Position numbers and translations under genes: made by a program. DNA of 64,000 nt. It comes from Cheilinus undulatus. Taxonomy: Eukaryota > Chordata > Actinopteri > Labriformes > Labridae. Positions within the stretch are counted from its first letter, which is position 1; every line of letters starts with the position of its first letter. The notes under the pieces were generated by a model, which was not told the origin of the DNA, ran no database searches, and saw nothing but the letters and a program-made list of their open reading frames with translations. The stretch covers positions 25,882,196-25,946,195 of the forward strand of contig NC_054873.1 of NCBI RefSeq assembly GCF_018320785.1, in the 5' to 3' direction. Positions 14,601-25,322 of this stretch are shown here, in pieces.

Positions 14601-16236
14601 TCTTTGGTCTGAATTGGGCTTTAGAGTGCTTTTAACTAGTGATTATTGTTGCTTTGAAAGTTGACTCAAGCTTTCCTTTGTTGTGTCCATAAAGGCTGGT
14701 TTAATCAGAACCATTAATCATTTATTGTAAAGAAGATTTTCACATACAAGGAATCTGACTTAGTGTTTGGTGCAGAAATAAATAACATCGATGAACTATA
14801 AAAATACTAAGAAGCCAGGAACTTCGACAAAATATTATAGAAAATATAGTATCAAAATAATTACCTAAAACAGAATGTAAACTTCACAAAAAATATGTAC
14901 AAAGGCACAAAAGATGCATTATACAGATGTGCAGGTATATTTGTGAATAGGTAATGGTGCATTTAAACTAAAGGAATATTGCACATGCACTGTGCAGTTG
15001 TAAACAGAAGAGATAAGTCTGGTGTATGTTGATGTAAAACACAAAGTCTCATGTAACAAGCACCATTCTGTCTGCTGGCTCTGGGGTTCAATGAAAGTCT
15101 CTTATGTGAGGGGGGGGGGGGTCAGTGTCCAGCTCAGTGTGCTCAATATTTAAAAAGGAATTTAAAATGAATCGGTGGAATAATATATGAAGTCCTGTCC
15201 CTTCTTGATTTTGATTGGTCAGTGGAGGAGAAAAGAGAGACTGACAAGTGCAGCACTGTCTGGACGTTTAACTTTTTTTTAGTACTTAGAGCCTTGAGAG
15301 TGCTGCCACAAAAAATTGCTGATGCCAAAGGCATTTTTTCATCAGGCACTGAAAAAACGGAACCCCACTGGTTCTGTATTAAAAGTGAGCAATGCCAGAG
15401 TAAAACACACCAGCCATGGACACAGACTCTTATACTGTTACATGTTAAACATATTTTGCGCATATCAATAAAGAATTTCACTAACTTTCCTTTGTCATAA
15501 CCGAAAGAGGAAATAATGAAAAACTATTTGAAATGATTTCAGAAATTTGCAGATCCCTTATCACTCTATGCCCTGTGAGGAGTTTTTAATATATGGTTAA
15601 ACAAAATTAAATTCATACTGATGACTAGATGAGCTTCCAAAGCAAATAAGACACCTGATCTATGATTTTGATTATTTTGACATTGAATTTTAATGCCTCA
15701 GATTGCATCCACAGTGTAGGTGTCAGAGAAGCACATGAAAACAAGAGCCTTTGATTGCTTTCTTCACAACAAAGAAATTATTTGCAGATTTGACTCTTAA
15801 AACACAAAAGGTTTACATTTTTATTTGCCAGGAAAAAAAATGTTTTACCTTGTACAAAACAAAATCACCACTTTGTCCACACAAAAAATACCTTATTCTA
15901 TTAAATAACTTAAAATTACTGATAATAAATTAATGGATGTATTCCTGAAACATCTGAAAACTGATACATCTGACTGTAATTTTTTAAAAGATGTTGGTAA
16001 ACCATGACTTCAATAACCCTCTTGTTTAACACAGTTGCACCTGAAATTATCTGTTGTTAGAAGAAGTGAAGAAGCTCCTGATGTCACATGTGCCCCCCTT
16101 TTTTATTCTAGAGTACATCCAAAGGTACGCCACAGAGGAGGCTCTAAAGGAACAGGAGGAGGGAGGAGGCGACTCTTCTTCAGAGAGCTCCATGTCAGAC
16201 TTTTCGGAGGATGAGGCTCAGGACATGGAGTTGTAG
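2643..16236 (+). CDS. ube2h: Ubiquitin-conjugating enzyme E2 H
   Basis: Seven coding exons join in frame: 2643-2695, 8918-8994, 9079-9153, 9240-9279, 9521-9573, 13296-13424 and 16112-16236. All introns are GT-AG. The product is 183 aa, the length of human UBE2H, and near-identical along its whole length as I recall it. It starts [16 protein letters not shown], carries the E2 HPN motif at 76-78 and the catalytic Cys at 87 (SGTVCLDV). The C-terminal tail after about residue 150 is acidic and Ser-rich and ends EDEAQDMEL, the family hallmark. E2 enzymes take ubiquitin from E1 as a thioester on the Cys. UBE2H is the homologue of yeast Ubc8 and works with the CTLH/GID E3 complex (established knowledge). 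Differences from human are conservative, for example HGPPG instead of YGPQG near residue 42. Confidence 0.97.
2696..8917 (+). other. ube2h: Intron 1 of ube2h
   Basis: A 6.2 kb first intron separates the N-terminal coding exon from the rest. Its donor is GTATCC, and its acceptor is CTTCAG preceded by a T-run. It contains an hAT-like MITE with a perfect target duplication at 6233-6743. A second possible element lies around 7490-8000. No coding exon was recognised inside. Confidence 0.8.
6233..6743. mobile_element. hAT-like MITE in ube2h intron 1
   Basis: The left end reads AGGGCTGGGCAATTA and the right end complements CAGGGCTGAATGATT, giving short imperfect terminal inverted repeats. Both sides are flanked by a perfect 8-base direct repeat, GTTTGAAT, at 6225-6232 and 6744-6751. 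An 8-base duplication with CAGGG-type ends is typical of hAT elements. There is no transposase frame, so it is non-autonomous. Confidence 0.8.
10023..10561. mobile_element. hAT-like MITE built of TTTTAGTC repeats
   Basis: The termini are CAATGTTAATTTT on the left and the complement of CAGTGTTAATTTC on the right. They are flanked by a perfect 8-base duplication, CATTCATA, at 10015-10022 and 10562-10569. The interior is mostly a degenerate array of TTTTAGTCTAGTTTTAGTC-like units in both orientations. No transposase is encoded. Confidence 0.8.
10621..11167 (-). mobile_element. Tc1-like element relic, internally deleted
   Basis: TA dinucleotides flank imperfect inverted ends (CAACATCTGGACAAAAGTATG left; CACTATATGGAAAAATGTATT right, complement strand). 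The interior matches, on the minus strand, parts of the transposase region of the 37.6-38.3 kb and 63.0-63.5 kb relics: the segments around 'TTTGTGCACTGGGG' and 'TTCATCCCA' are shared. At 547 bases it is far shorter than a full Tc1 element of about 1.3-1.6 kb and codes for nothing. Confidence 0.75.
12596..12742. repeat. GACTTGAGACTT-type simple tandem repeat
   Basis: Many near-copies of GACTTGAGACTT and GACTTGGACTTG follow one another, ending before 'CCACCCCTGGT'. The block resembles the body of a dispersed fish repeat. Its ends were not resolved. Confidence 0.6.
13259..13283. repeat. (CT)n microsatellite in the exon 6 polypyrimidine tract
   Basis: About 12 uninterrupted CT units end 12 bases before the acceptor AG of ube2h exon 6 (exon starts at 13296). 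The array is therefore the polypyrimidine tract of this splice site. Confidence 0.85.
13425..16111 (+). other. ube2h: Intron 6 of ube2h
   Basis: 2.7 kb intron with donor GTAGCG and acceptor TTCTAG after a T/C run. It contains a MITE at about 13819-14623 and a G-run at about 15111-15121. The frames at 15143-15500 have no recognisable product. Confidence 0.75.
13819..14623. mobile_element. MITE with ~24-base terminal inverted repeats
   Basis: The left end reads CCCAGTTCAGACCAAAGATT and the right end is the complement of CCCAATTCAGACCAAAGATT (19 of 20 match). The interior has no transposase. A clean target duplication was not found, so the superfamily is not assigned. Confidence 0.7.
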
Positions 16237-18890
16237 TGAAGGGGGACACCCTGACCCCTTTACTTCCCAACAGACTGTCATGTCCCAAAGAGCAGGAGCT
16301 CAGCACTATATTCATATTTAAGACAAGTTTTTTACAGTGACATGAGAATTTTTATCGCTATACAAGGATTTGCAGTATGATATTGCAGAATATAAACCTT
16401 TACATAGGAGTTTATGACCACCTGCCCCTCGCCCTCCTCCTCACTCCTAAAGGAGCCTGTTTGGATCAGAAAGGAGTGCATCATTCATCCTCATGGACTG
16501 CAGAGGTTAAATCATGGCTTTCACAGAAACAATACTGTTTACACTGAGTTTCCTCAACCAGCGACAACACCCACATCTCCCTCTCTTTTGTTGTGTTGAA
16601 CAAACCCCTCATCACAAGGCTGAAGGAGAACAGCATGATTACAAACACTGATTCAAAAGAGCTAGGGTTTTCTTCAGTTTTTTTTTCTAACTCTCATGTT
16701 TTTGACACTGAGGAGTTGCTGTTACAATCATCACTTCTGCTGAGGACCAGAAGGCCACAGTGTGATCATGTGATCATTGTGTACTGACTGGACTGGACTG
16801 CCCTCTGTGCAAACCTGATGACTCATCTACACACACGGTCGAACAACAAGTGCATCCGCCATGACATCAGCCAAGTGTGTGTGTGGCTGTGTGAATCATA
16901 GACTGTTTATAAATATGGACTATGCATCTCAGTTTCCTTCCATGGTACAAAAATGAAGCCAAAATATCTAGAGATGCACAGACTGGGAAAATTTGGGCAG
17001 ATACTAATACAATTTTTTAAAATTTTGATTTAGCCAATGCAGTTTTTTCATTACTTCTTTTCATCTAAGACTCCCACAGTGCCAACATTTTGTTCTGTTA
17101 CCATATTAACAGATGAGAGTTTGTCCAACAGGGGAATTCTTACGCCTTATAAAGAATAGCACCTTTGTACCAGCAGCTAGGCTAACTAGATGCTAGTGTT
17201 AAACTGATTGATTACAAAAAATAAACAGAGATAATTGGTATCTCTTCATGCCACATGGCAAATGTTTGTCAGCTGATACCAATGTAAAAAACTTAAAAAA
17301 CTTTAAAAGGCAGTGGCATATTGTGCTGCTGATACAGGTTAGAGCCAAGTCTTGCAGAAGTGATCAAGCGTATTTCGATTTAGAGTTTGAATTATGTCAC
17401 ATCTGTTAATATAAAGGAGATGGGGTTGGCTTCAGTCTATAGCAGCTGCCGCTCTGTCCATCTTAATATACAGTCTATGGTGTGCATGAATGTAATCCTG
17501 AGAGAATCATGCTGTTTTGATGACCTGTGTTGTGCTTAAAAAAGACGGATCAATATTCTCATCGTTCCTCCCCACCTCTCTCCTCTCCGTTTTAGGAAAG
17601 TCTCTGTCATTCTCTGAGTATTTTGTATATTGTGGCATGGCACTGAAGTAAAGTTGTGCAGGACTGTGTAGACACGCTGAGGAGGCCAGGTGTCGTCCTT
17701 CAGCGATTATTCAGATTCTTGTTGAATTATTGAACTTTTGCTTGTGTTCAACTATAATAGGTGTCTGACTTGCCTAGGGATAGTTAGATTTATTTTATTT
17801 TGCAGGTGGTGATTCTTGTCATGACATGGTTTAATTTTTATACAACATATAGTTAAAAGACTGTCCTGTAAAAATGAGAATGAAAACATCTTTGTTGAAT
17901 CAAATCCTCCAAAGACATGTTGCGCCTCTTCACCCCCCTTCTTATGCAAATATGTCCATAAAAATGATTTATGTAGTCAGACAGAAGTGCTCTTTGTTTC
18001 AGCCATTCGATGCTGGTATATTTACTGTTTCCTGCTGTCAATGGCGTGTTGTTTTCCAAAATGGTGGGACCAATATCTAACCGATCTGCGAGCTCAGAAA
18101 TCCTCCTCAGTGTGAATGTAAGGATAAAGATTTTACACTGAGGTAAAAATAATAATAATAATAATAAGATGGACGGTTTCCTGTCAAGAGTCCATCTGAT
18201 TGTTTCAAATTAAAGTGTTTCATCTTTTTGTCCTGTTTACTCCTTACAGGTGTGTGCCTGTTGGTTAGTAGTAACAGTTCACTGTTACATTTCATGATAG
18301 TGTACTTCTCTGTATGGAAACCTGACAACTGTTTTTAACATGCAGTCATTGCATCAAAGGTCAGCTTGTGTTATTTAAGGAAAAAAGTTTCACTTTACTT
18401 TATCTCCATCTGATCGGGCTCTTTCTTCTTGTTAAAATAAAAAAATGCAAATAATAATCCCTTTATATTTCTTCCATTGTGTATTAAAAGAGGGTTTACC
18501 TTTGTGTAAAAGAGTTGGTAAAAGTAGTGTCACAGTTTTGACATGGCATGAAAATGTTTCATTATATAGCCTAGTTATAATGGCTTAAATTAGCCTCGGT
18601 AACCAAATCTTTGTTGGTGTAGGTCTTAGGACTACATGATGTCACAGTTAACATAGTCGTTAAAATAACAAACCACTGTCCAGCCTTGTTATTTGTCCTG
18701 CTCTGAAATCATCATTGTATAATGTATTTTTTATTGATGAGACATATATTTGATGCCTATTGACTGTTTTTAATTTGTCTTTTAAGCCCTGTGACCAGGA
18801 TACGAGTCAAGATAACCCTGATTTTTAAAATGCAAAAAATGAATAAATGTGCTTCCCTTGTAACTTGAAGAAAGAAATAAAGAAGAAAAA
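16237..18890 (+). other. ube2h: Probable 3' UTR of ube2h
   Basis: After the TAG stop no further splice into coding sequence is needed. AATAAA hexamers occur near 18841 and 18875, the second within a plausible terminal context. UBE2H mRNAs have long 3' UTRs in vertebrates, so a UTR of about 2.65 kb is reasonable. The exact end is inferred. A MITE at 16897-17479 would be part of this UTR, and an (AAT)n run lies at about 18148-18167. Confidence 0.5.
16897..17479. mobile_element. CATAGACTGT MITE inside the ube2h 3' UTR
   Basis: Inverted ends of about 24 bases: CATAGACTGTTTATAAATAT on the left, and the complement of CATAGACTGTATATTAAGAT on the right. Both sides carry a near-perfect 8-base duplication, GTGTGAAT (16889-16896) and GTGTGCAT (17480-17487). 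This points to an hAT-like non-autonomous element. This terminus is a familiar one in fish genomes. No coding capacity. Confidence 0.8.
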
Positions 18891-21500
18891 TGTCCAAACT
18901 TTGTCAGTATTCTGCTTGTTTGATCGTCTCAATGTGACATTTCTTTTTTTCTTCAGGACTTATTAGTCTCCTACAGAACAGCCAATGCTGACAACCCAGA
19001 CCAAAAAGGTGGTATGCTAAATCAACCCGTTACACATACACCTCTATTCTACCCACTAGAGGGCGCCATACCTTTGCTTTATTGTCTGTGGCAGTCTGTG
19101 ATGTGTCCTATTGATGAGCTCATGCAACAAAATTACAGATTAATCCTTGATGTTCATCACTGTTGTATATTCTTAAAACATTAACCTTTGAACCACCCTG
19201 CTCGTATGTGCACCATTCTCCTGTGAGTAAACTTCCTGAGAGAATCTAATGTTCCCTAACGCATTATCTATTACAGCCACAAATTAATGAAGTGGAATAA
19301 ATGATCAATCCCACCCCTCTTTGGATGTGCATGCTGTGCCCTTGTTATACTATCTCTTCTTCTTAATGTTTTTATTTCCCTCTATAAGAGGTTACAAATC
19401 TGAGTACAGGGTGAAAAAAGGCACAAGAGTGATAAAAGATAATTTAAAAAAAGAAAGAAAATTAATCACATTTTACCACATCATCTTCCCTCATCATTTC
19501 ATTATTTTGACTTGTTATTGTTAAATATATATTTTAATCATATTGGATTATTTTTTCAGCAGTTTTTTCTCAAAATTGGCTGCTATACTTCGCAATATTC
19601 TCAGTATGTATTATTTAAAAAAGAAACAAAAAAGCCTAAGCACCATTATAATATAAAATAGTTTTCTATGGAAGCCCAGGATGGATGCTTAAAGTCATGT
19701 CTGGTTGTCTTCTCAAGATCCTGACTCATATTTTTTTCTATTAAAGATGAAAATTCTTGTTCAAAATTAACTTATCATATAAAACAGATCTTGTGCTTCA
19801 GCCCCTTCACATACGGAAGTCAGTGCTTTCAGACAAGGACCAAACATGTTAAAAAGATGATTCAGTGGACTGCTTATCACAAACGGACAAAAAAAAAACT
19901 GAAGCACGACAGCAAGGTTATAATAGTTTGGGATTTTTCATTAGTTTTTCCTTTTTATTTCATTTTCACTTTAGTTTAATTAGTTTTTACTGTTGGTTTT
20001 TTAGTTTTGTTTAGTTTTTATTTTGTAAAAATGGTTCATTTTAGTTTTAACTTTTCATTAGTTGCAGTGTTATTTTTCGGATAAACGTCAGGGTTGAGTG
20101 AAAATCATACATTTTTAAAATACATCATGGCCTATTTTAGCTGTGTAAGCTAAAACATGCCAGTGTCGAAAATGACTTTTCCACAAAAAAGTTTAAACTC
20201 ATATTCTATTTTTTTTTAATTTCAAAGTCACGACAAATTTCTAATCATAAGTTTTATACTTTATTGTAAACGTACTAAAATCTCTTCACCTCCCTTATAT
20301 GTAATGAGTCAGTTTTGGTCTGCACATTCTGCCTTACCTTCACATAACCTGCCCTCACCACCTCAGCAACCTCAGGCTAATGGTCATTAATTGTCAGAAA
20401 AGGATTGGAGCAACTTGCAGATAAGGTTTAAGAAGCCAGGATGCTCCAACTTTATCTGGTCCGTTTTACCTGATGGCTCATTTTATCTGAATTCACTCGA
20501 GGTGTTCTTGAGATCTCATCCTCTGTATTATCAGGCGACAATGCTGGGTTTCCTATGACCAGTCAGTTTCTTGAGTTCTCAAAAAAAGACCCAAGTCACT
20601 CTTTATAAAGGAAAAACTAGCATCGTTTTCCCGAGATAACGAGATTAATCCAGAGACTTGCAGAGAAAACCACATCTACTTCCTGTCCTGGGAAAACTGA
20701 TTAGCATATAATGTATGGATGCATGTCCGCTTTGGGCCTCCGTATCTTCGGGTTTTAGTAAATTTCACATTTTAATAAAAGCTTACTAATTTCAGTGGTA
20801 TATAAATGTAAATGCATATAATGAATGCTGAGATGCTGTATGCGCATGTGCAGCAGGCACACACAGGCTCATAATGATCTTATGAAATATCGATTGTTCT
20901 GGCCCTGCAGCGTCTTTACGTGCACGTGCAGGTTTCTTCTTTCTCCGATTATTAGCACTTTATGGCGATACTCTTAAGAATGAAATATAATATCAAAACT
21001 GTTGGAAGATGTAGCTTCTGTATGAGAGAATGGACGTTGTGTGTTTTAGTGGCCTCGCTCTGTCAAAAGACTTAAGAAAAAGTCAACAAACGACTTAAAA
21101 GAAGCATATGGAGTGAATAATGGATAGATTATTTCTATGATGTAGGAGGACACTTCGGCAAACTTTTCTGGTTCTTGGGAAGCTTTGTTATATCAAATGC
21201 ATGAACTGTGAGTGATATTAAGTGGTATGAGTAATAAAAAAAAAAAGAGTTGCCTTTTTTTGAATTGTTAAAGTTATCAGAGTAACGCGAGCAGCCCTGG
21301 CAGCGCCGTGCGGAGGCTGCTGGCCGGCGGCGCCTCCTTCATAATGTATGGAGAGGACAAAGGCTGCACGGCTGGATTTCAGCGTCAACTTTGAAAGAGC
21401 CGTAACCCAAACCTGCCCTCTCCCACTCTGACGCTCTCACATCAGCTGAAAGGATGATGATGCCTCTTTTTCCACCTGCAATCTGTCTAATAATCACCGA
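18891..21500. other. Spacer between ube2h and the miRNA promoter
   Basis: No gene was recognised. The interval contains a perfect CTCF-type motif at 19053-19067. A short TTAGTTTTTA-rich repeat fragment lies at about 19918-20060. The sequence becomes more GC-rich from about 21290, consistent with a promoter approaching. Confidence 0.6.
19053..19067 (+). promoter_or_regulatory. CTCF-type motif
   Basis: CCACTAGAGGGCGCC fits the vertebrate CTCF core consensus CCASYAGRKGGCRSY at every position. It lies about 160 bases past the inferred ube2h polyadenylation site and before the miRNA promoter, a sensible boundary position. Occupancy cannot be judged from sequence. Confidence 0.5.
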
Positions 21501-21539
21501 CAGCAGGTCAATGAGCTCTCCCGGAACTATGGATGCTCG

Positions 21540-21548
21540 TATATAAAG
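21540..21548 (+). promoter_or_regulatory. TATA box of the probable miR-183 cluster promoter
   Basis: TATATAAAG lies in a GC-enriched stretch (about 21290-21660) that contrasts with the AT-rich surroundings. It predicts a start near 21570. A plausible donor (GCTG|GTAGGT) follows at 21662/21663. No protein-coding exon follows on this strand before the miRNA hairpins 1.6 kb downstream, so the simplest reading is the promoter and first exon of the primary miRNA transcript. Confidence 0.5.
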
Positions 21549-23140
21549 AGAAGCAGAGGAGGCCTTAGGAAGGAGAAACTTTTTGCCCCTTCAGCCGGAA
21601 GGAAGGGGAGCGTGCGGATCGTCAGGACGGGCTGCAGCAGGGTGCCACACCCGGGGGTGCTGGTAGGTCTGCTGTAAACATCAGGGTGTTATTGTGTTGC
21701 AAAATGAGCTCTTCTTTAATGCCTGTGATAGTGTACTAAATCAACTATGTTTGGCTTTATGATGTAGTTTTTTTTTTTCGAACTAATTTGGGCAGCTTGT
21801 TATGACCAATCAGCCGATCTTCCAGTGCCCCCATCATCTCCTCTCCAGCGCGCATCCTGTGCGTAAAAGGCGCAGAGATGTGCTGCAGGCCTGCGTAAAG
21901 CGGCAGCAGAAGGAGATGGATGAGGGCGGCGTGGATTACTATACTACTAGTGGGTTAAGATGCTTACCAACTAATTACCTGTCCACTAAAATCCCCTGCC
22001 ATGCAGTCCAAACAAGCAGGGAGTCGCGAGGAGCGGAGACATGGAGACATGGGGAGTTCATTGATGAGAGTGGGGAAGAGGACTGATGAGGTACCAAAAG
22101 TAGTCAAATTTCCTCCAACAGGACAGTTTTTTTCTTGTCTCGGGAATGTGATTTTGAAGAAATTCTATCAATGGACTCGTTTGGAAGCTCAGAGAAGTTG
22201 TTTCTACTTGTTTTTTGTAGCTGGAGCGCTGTTGTGTTCACTGAGAATGTCTAATCATCTTTATGTAAGGTAAGAATTTGCAGGCCTGGGTCTTCTTAAC
22301 AACTGGAATAAATAAGAAATAGTAAAGCTGCCACTTTTTTTATTATTTTATTATGATGTGTCTGCATTTATTAATGAACTATAGCCAGGGTGATGATCAT
22401 CCAATGGAAAGGCAATTACAGAAATTCTTGCTTTTTGATGTTTTTCTTCTGTTTCATATGACTAATTTCATAAATATCTGAAGATGTATATGCAGAAGCA
22501 GTTGCGGATTTGTCCTTAGCTTTCAGCATTGATTATAACTGGAAGGACTCTGCTGAAGGAGGAGAGTAATGTAGATCTACTGTTGAATTATCAATGAGGT
22601 GTCACATGTACTCTGAGGTGCATTATTACAGTAAGTCACAAGTGACCTTATCATCATCACTGAGACTGTCACTCATCAGAAGAACAACTAAAAACATACA
22701 ACTAAACGCAGCCCCTTCATGACATTCCTGCTTGTGGTCTTTCTCACTCACTCGTTCTCTCTCCCTGATGCTTTTTACACTATTGATCTCTCCCGGAAAC
22801 AGGGAAGATGAGCCCTGCTTTGGGACCCATTTGGAGCATCTCAAAAATCACTTAGCGCATCATTCCCTACAGCCAGGATCAATGTGAGCATCAGACCTGC
22901 TCCTCCAACAGCACCAGGAGGAGATCATGGAGCCCAAACGTGTCCTAAAATACAGAAACAAACAGAAATGCTCTGGTAGATTTGAAAATGTATATATGGC
23001 TGCTTTTTCATCAAGATTTTGTAATGGAAAATTTGAGCTGATGAGTGTCCAGGTAGCAGACTAAATCCCCTTACACTTTTTCTGATGACAGGAAGTCACC
23101 TTTCTGGACTTTTTCTGTATCATGATGGACTACTTGTGTA

Positions 23141-23233
23141 TCTCCTCCTGTTCTGTGTATGGCACTGGTAGAATTCACTGTCGCAGCACACTATCAGTGA
23201 ATTACCATAGGGCCATAAACAGAGCAGAGATAG
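23141..23233 (+). ncRNA. mir183: microRNA mir-183 precursor
   Basis: The 5' arm at 23158-23179 begins TATGGCACTGGTAG and matches mature miR-183-5p as known from vertebrates over its full length. The 3' arm at 23197-23218 begins GTGAATTACC and ends GGCCATAA, matching miR-183-3p apart from two bases in the middle (CCATAGG instead of CCGAAGG). The arms pair into an extended stem with flanking TGTTCTGTG and CAGAGCA also paired. It is the first of three clustered hairpins in the standard order 183-96-182. Confidence 0.97.
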
Positions 23234-23286
23234 AACCACACTGCCTGTGTCCACCCATACCCTCCCTTTCTAACATGACCCTCTTC

Positions 23287-23367
23287 TTTGCCCATTTTGG
23301 CACTAGCACATTTTTGCTTTGTGTCTCCTCCTTTGAGCAATCATGTGTAGTGCCAATATAGGATGAG
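23287..23367 (+). ncRNA. mir96: microRNA mir-96 precursor
   Basis: The 5' arm at 23296-23318 begins TTTGGCACTAGCAC and matches miR-96-5p including the seed TTGGCAC. The 3' arm at 23339-23360 begins AATCATGTG and ends GTGCCAATATA, close to miR-96-3p. The loop GTGTCTCCTCCTTTGA resembles the mammalian loop. In mammals seed mutations of miR-96 cause progressive hearing loss; the seed here is wild type. Confidence 0.97.
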
Positions 23368-23549
23368 AAAACAATCAACTGCTTGGAAAATATACCTGCA
23401 TCTTCTGAGTTTTTCTGTATGGATCTGATGGACTGTGCCCCCACTCTCAGATATCACCGGTTACCATGGAGGCTGGCGCTTCATCTCAACCAGTGTAACC
23501 TGAACCTCAATCGTCCCACAGATCTGGTGGCAGTGACCGCTGCTCTGCA

Positions 23550-23640
23550 TCTCTCTCCCACAGTTTTTGGCAATGGTAGAACTCACTCTGGTGGGCTGAG
23601 AGGATCCGGTGGTTCTAGACTTGCCAACAACTGAAAGAGA
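23550..23640 (+). ncRNA. mir182: microRNA mir-182 precursor
   Basis: The 5' arm at 23566-23589 begins TTTGGCAATGGTAGAACTCA and matches miR-182-5p. It differs from the human form only near the 3' end (CTCACTCT versus CTCACACT). The 3' arm at 23610-23630 begins TGGTTCTAGACTTGCC, as in miR-182-3p. The stem base CAGTTTTTGG pairs with CCAACAACTG. It lies about 200 bases beyond mir-96, tighter than in mammals, where miR-182 is several kb away. Confidence 0.96.
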
Positions 23641-24237
23641 GCTTTGACCTGCCCTCCACCATCACATGACGTCACAAGAACAAGTTTCTAGGTTTAATTC
23701 ACCAGAACCATCAGGGGTGTTAGGAAAGGTCGCAGGCCATGGTTGGTGGATGTGTGAGTGGCTGCAGACGGAGCAGTGAGAGGTTAAAATCTGTCTCTCT
23801 CTCCTGAGCGTTCATGCAGCCACAGAACAGCAAAGAAACTCTGCAAGCAAACAAAACATCCATAAAAAGTGTAGTGAATCTGCAGGTTAAGGAGATTGAA
23901 ATCTCCCTTTGAGATTAAATTGGCCTGATCACAGTTGAGAAGATCCAAATGAAGGTATGAACCACAGTTGACCCTTGAGCCACAGGCCATTAAGCATTGA
24001 GGAGGCTATCATGCCCTGATCAAAATAATCAATTTTGCTCATGTGTTTGGCTGTGAAACCTGCTGTAAATGTGGTCACATGGCTGCTATCCTCTTTGGCA
24101 TGAAGCTCAAGGTGGTGAGCACAAAAGCTATCGAGTGCTGTGGTAAAGGTAGTTAGCCATAGGCCACTTTTGACACCCTATAATCATGATAAAATATCAA
24201 TAAATGAGAAACTTTTGATAAAAAATAAAACTAAAAT

Positions 24238-25180
24238 TTCAGAGTCAAAGTTACACAATCGATAACCCATTATCTTCCTTTCAACAAAAGCTAATATTAG
24301 CATTCAAGCTTTTAGATATCATTACATTAGCTAAAATAATGTTTGATAGCAGGTTATTTGCTAGTTAGATGTTCCAAGTTTAAATTATGCAAGTCATGCA
24401 TCGAAGCTTTTCCTGTTTTTTTTTCCTGTAAAATACCAAACATTAGGCAAGCAATAGCATTCAGGGGCATTATAGCTCACTATGTGTAAGCAGCCTGATG
24501 CTAATATGAGCTATTTGTTCCCTTTGTGTAGCTAGGTTATGTGGTGTTTTATGTTAAATATGACAAGATTTTACTCCAAAATGGCATCAAAATTGTATTT
24601 TTCAGTAATCAACCTGGACCTGGATGAAAATGGTCAAAAACCTTAACTCCAAAAAGCTAACAACATAACCTTAATATATGGCAACAGCGATTCTGAGCTT
24701 CTAAACTACTGACAGTGTATGAAGGTCTTAAACATTGATTATAAAGATCTGTATTTCAATTTTTTAATCTAAATTTTAGAGTCAAAGTTACACAATCAAT
24801 AACTTAGTCTCTTCCCTTCAAGAAAAGTTAATATTCAAGCTTTTAGATACCATTATGTTAGCTTAAATAATGTTAGCTAACTGGTTATCTGGTAGTGAGA
24901 TATAGGTTTAAATTATGAAAGATATCATTGAAGCCTTTCCGTTTCTTCCCCAAGAATGCCAAACAGTAGGTTTGTACTAGGGTTTAGGAACATTTTAGCT
25001 TTCCATATTTGTTTGTGAGCTGCTTGATGCTAACACTAGCTGTTCACTGTGTGTAGCTAGGTTATGTGGTGCTGAAATACGACCAGATTTCAGGATTGTT
25101 ATCAACCTTTAAATTCAAACAGCTAACAACCTGGATTTAGCAAATGGCAACAGCTGTTGTTTATAAAGGTTTGTATACTA
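24238..25180. repeat. Local tandem duplication, unit about 540 bases
   Basis: The segment starting GAGTCAAAGTTACACAATC at about 24241 recurs at about 24780. The two copies stay alignable through AAGCTTTTAGAT, AGCTAGGTTATGTGGTG and GCTAACAAC to about 25180. The second copy is shortened by deletions and has diverged. No coding capacity or transposon termini were seen. Confidence 0.75.
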
Positions 25181-25322
25181 CTTACTAGTATCATTTTATA
25201 TCTAGGTGGACTTCCATGTTTCAGACATAAATGATCCATGGGTCCCTAAACACTTAACAGCTTTTAAAAAAATCATAACTAGCATATTTGCATTTTACAG
25301 GAGCTTTTGTTTAACCTTTACA

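Larger units (their letters stand above)
21570..23640 (+). ncRNA. Probable primary transcript of the miR-183/96/182 cluster
   Basis: This region links the TATA promoter to the three hairpins on the same strand. The 5' end is inferred from the TATA position. The 3' end is unknown and may extend past 23640. Possible reading frames inside (21802-22086, 22001-22273) show no known domain and are probably fortuitous in a non-coding RNA. The vertebrate cluster is expressed in photoreceptors, hair cells and other sensory neurons (established knowledge). The extent and splicing given here are inference. Confidence 0.5.

Noticed and set aside
21802-22086. 94-codon frame after the TATA promoter
   Set aside because: No domain is recognisable, and it lies in the inferred primary miRNA transcript. 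Kept as probable non-coding.
23202-23634. Open frames on both strands over the hairpins
   Set aside because: They are shadows of the miRNA hairpins, whose conservation explains the sequence.
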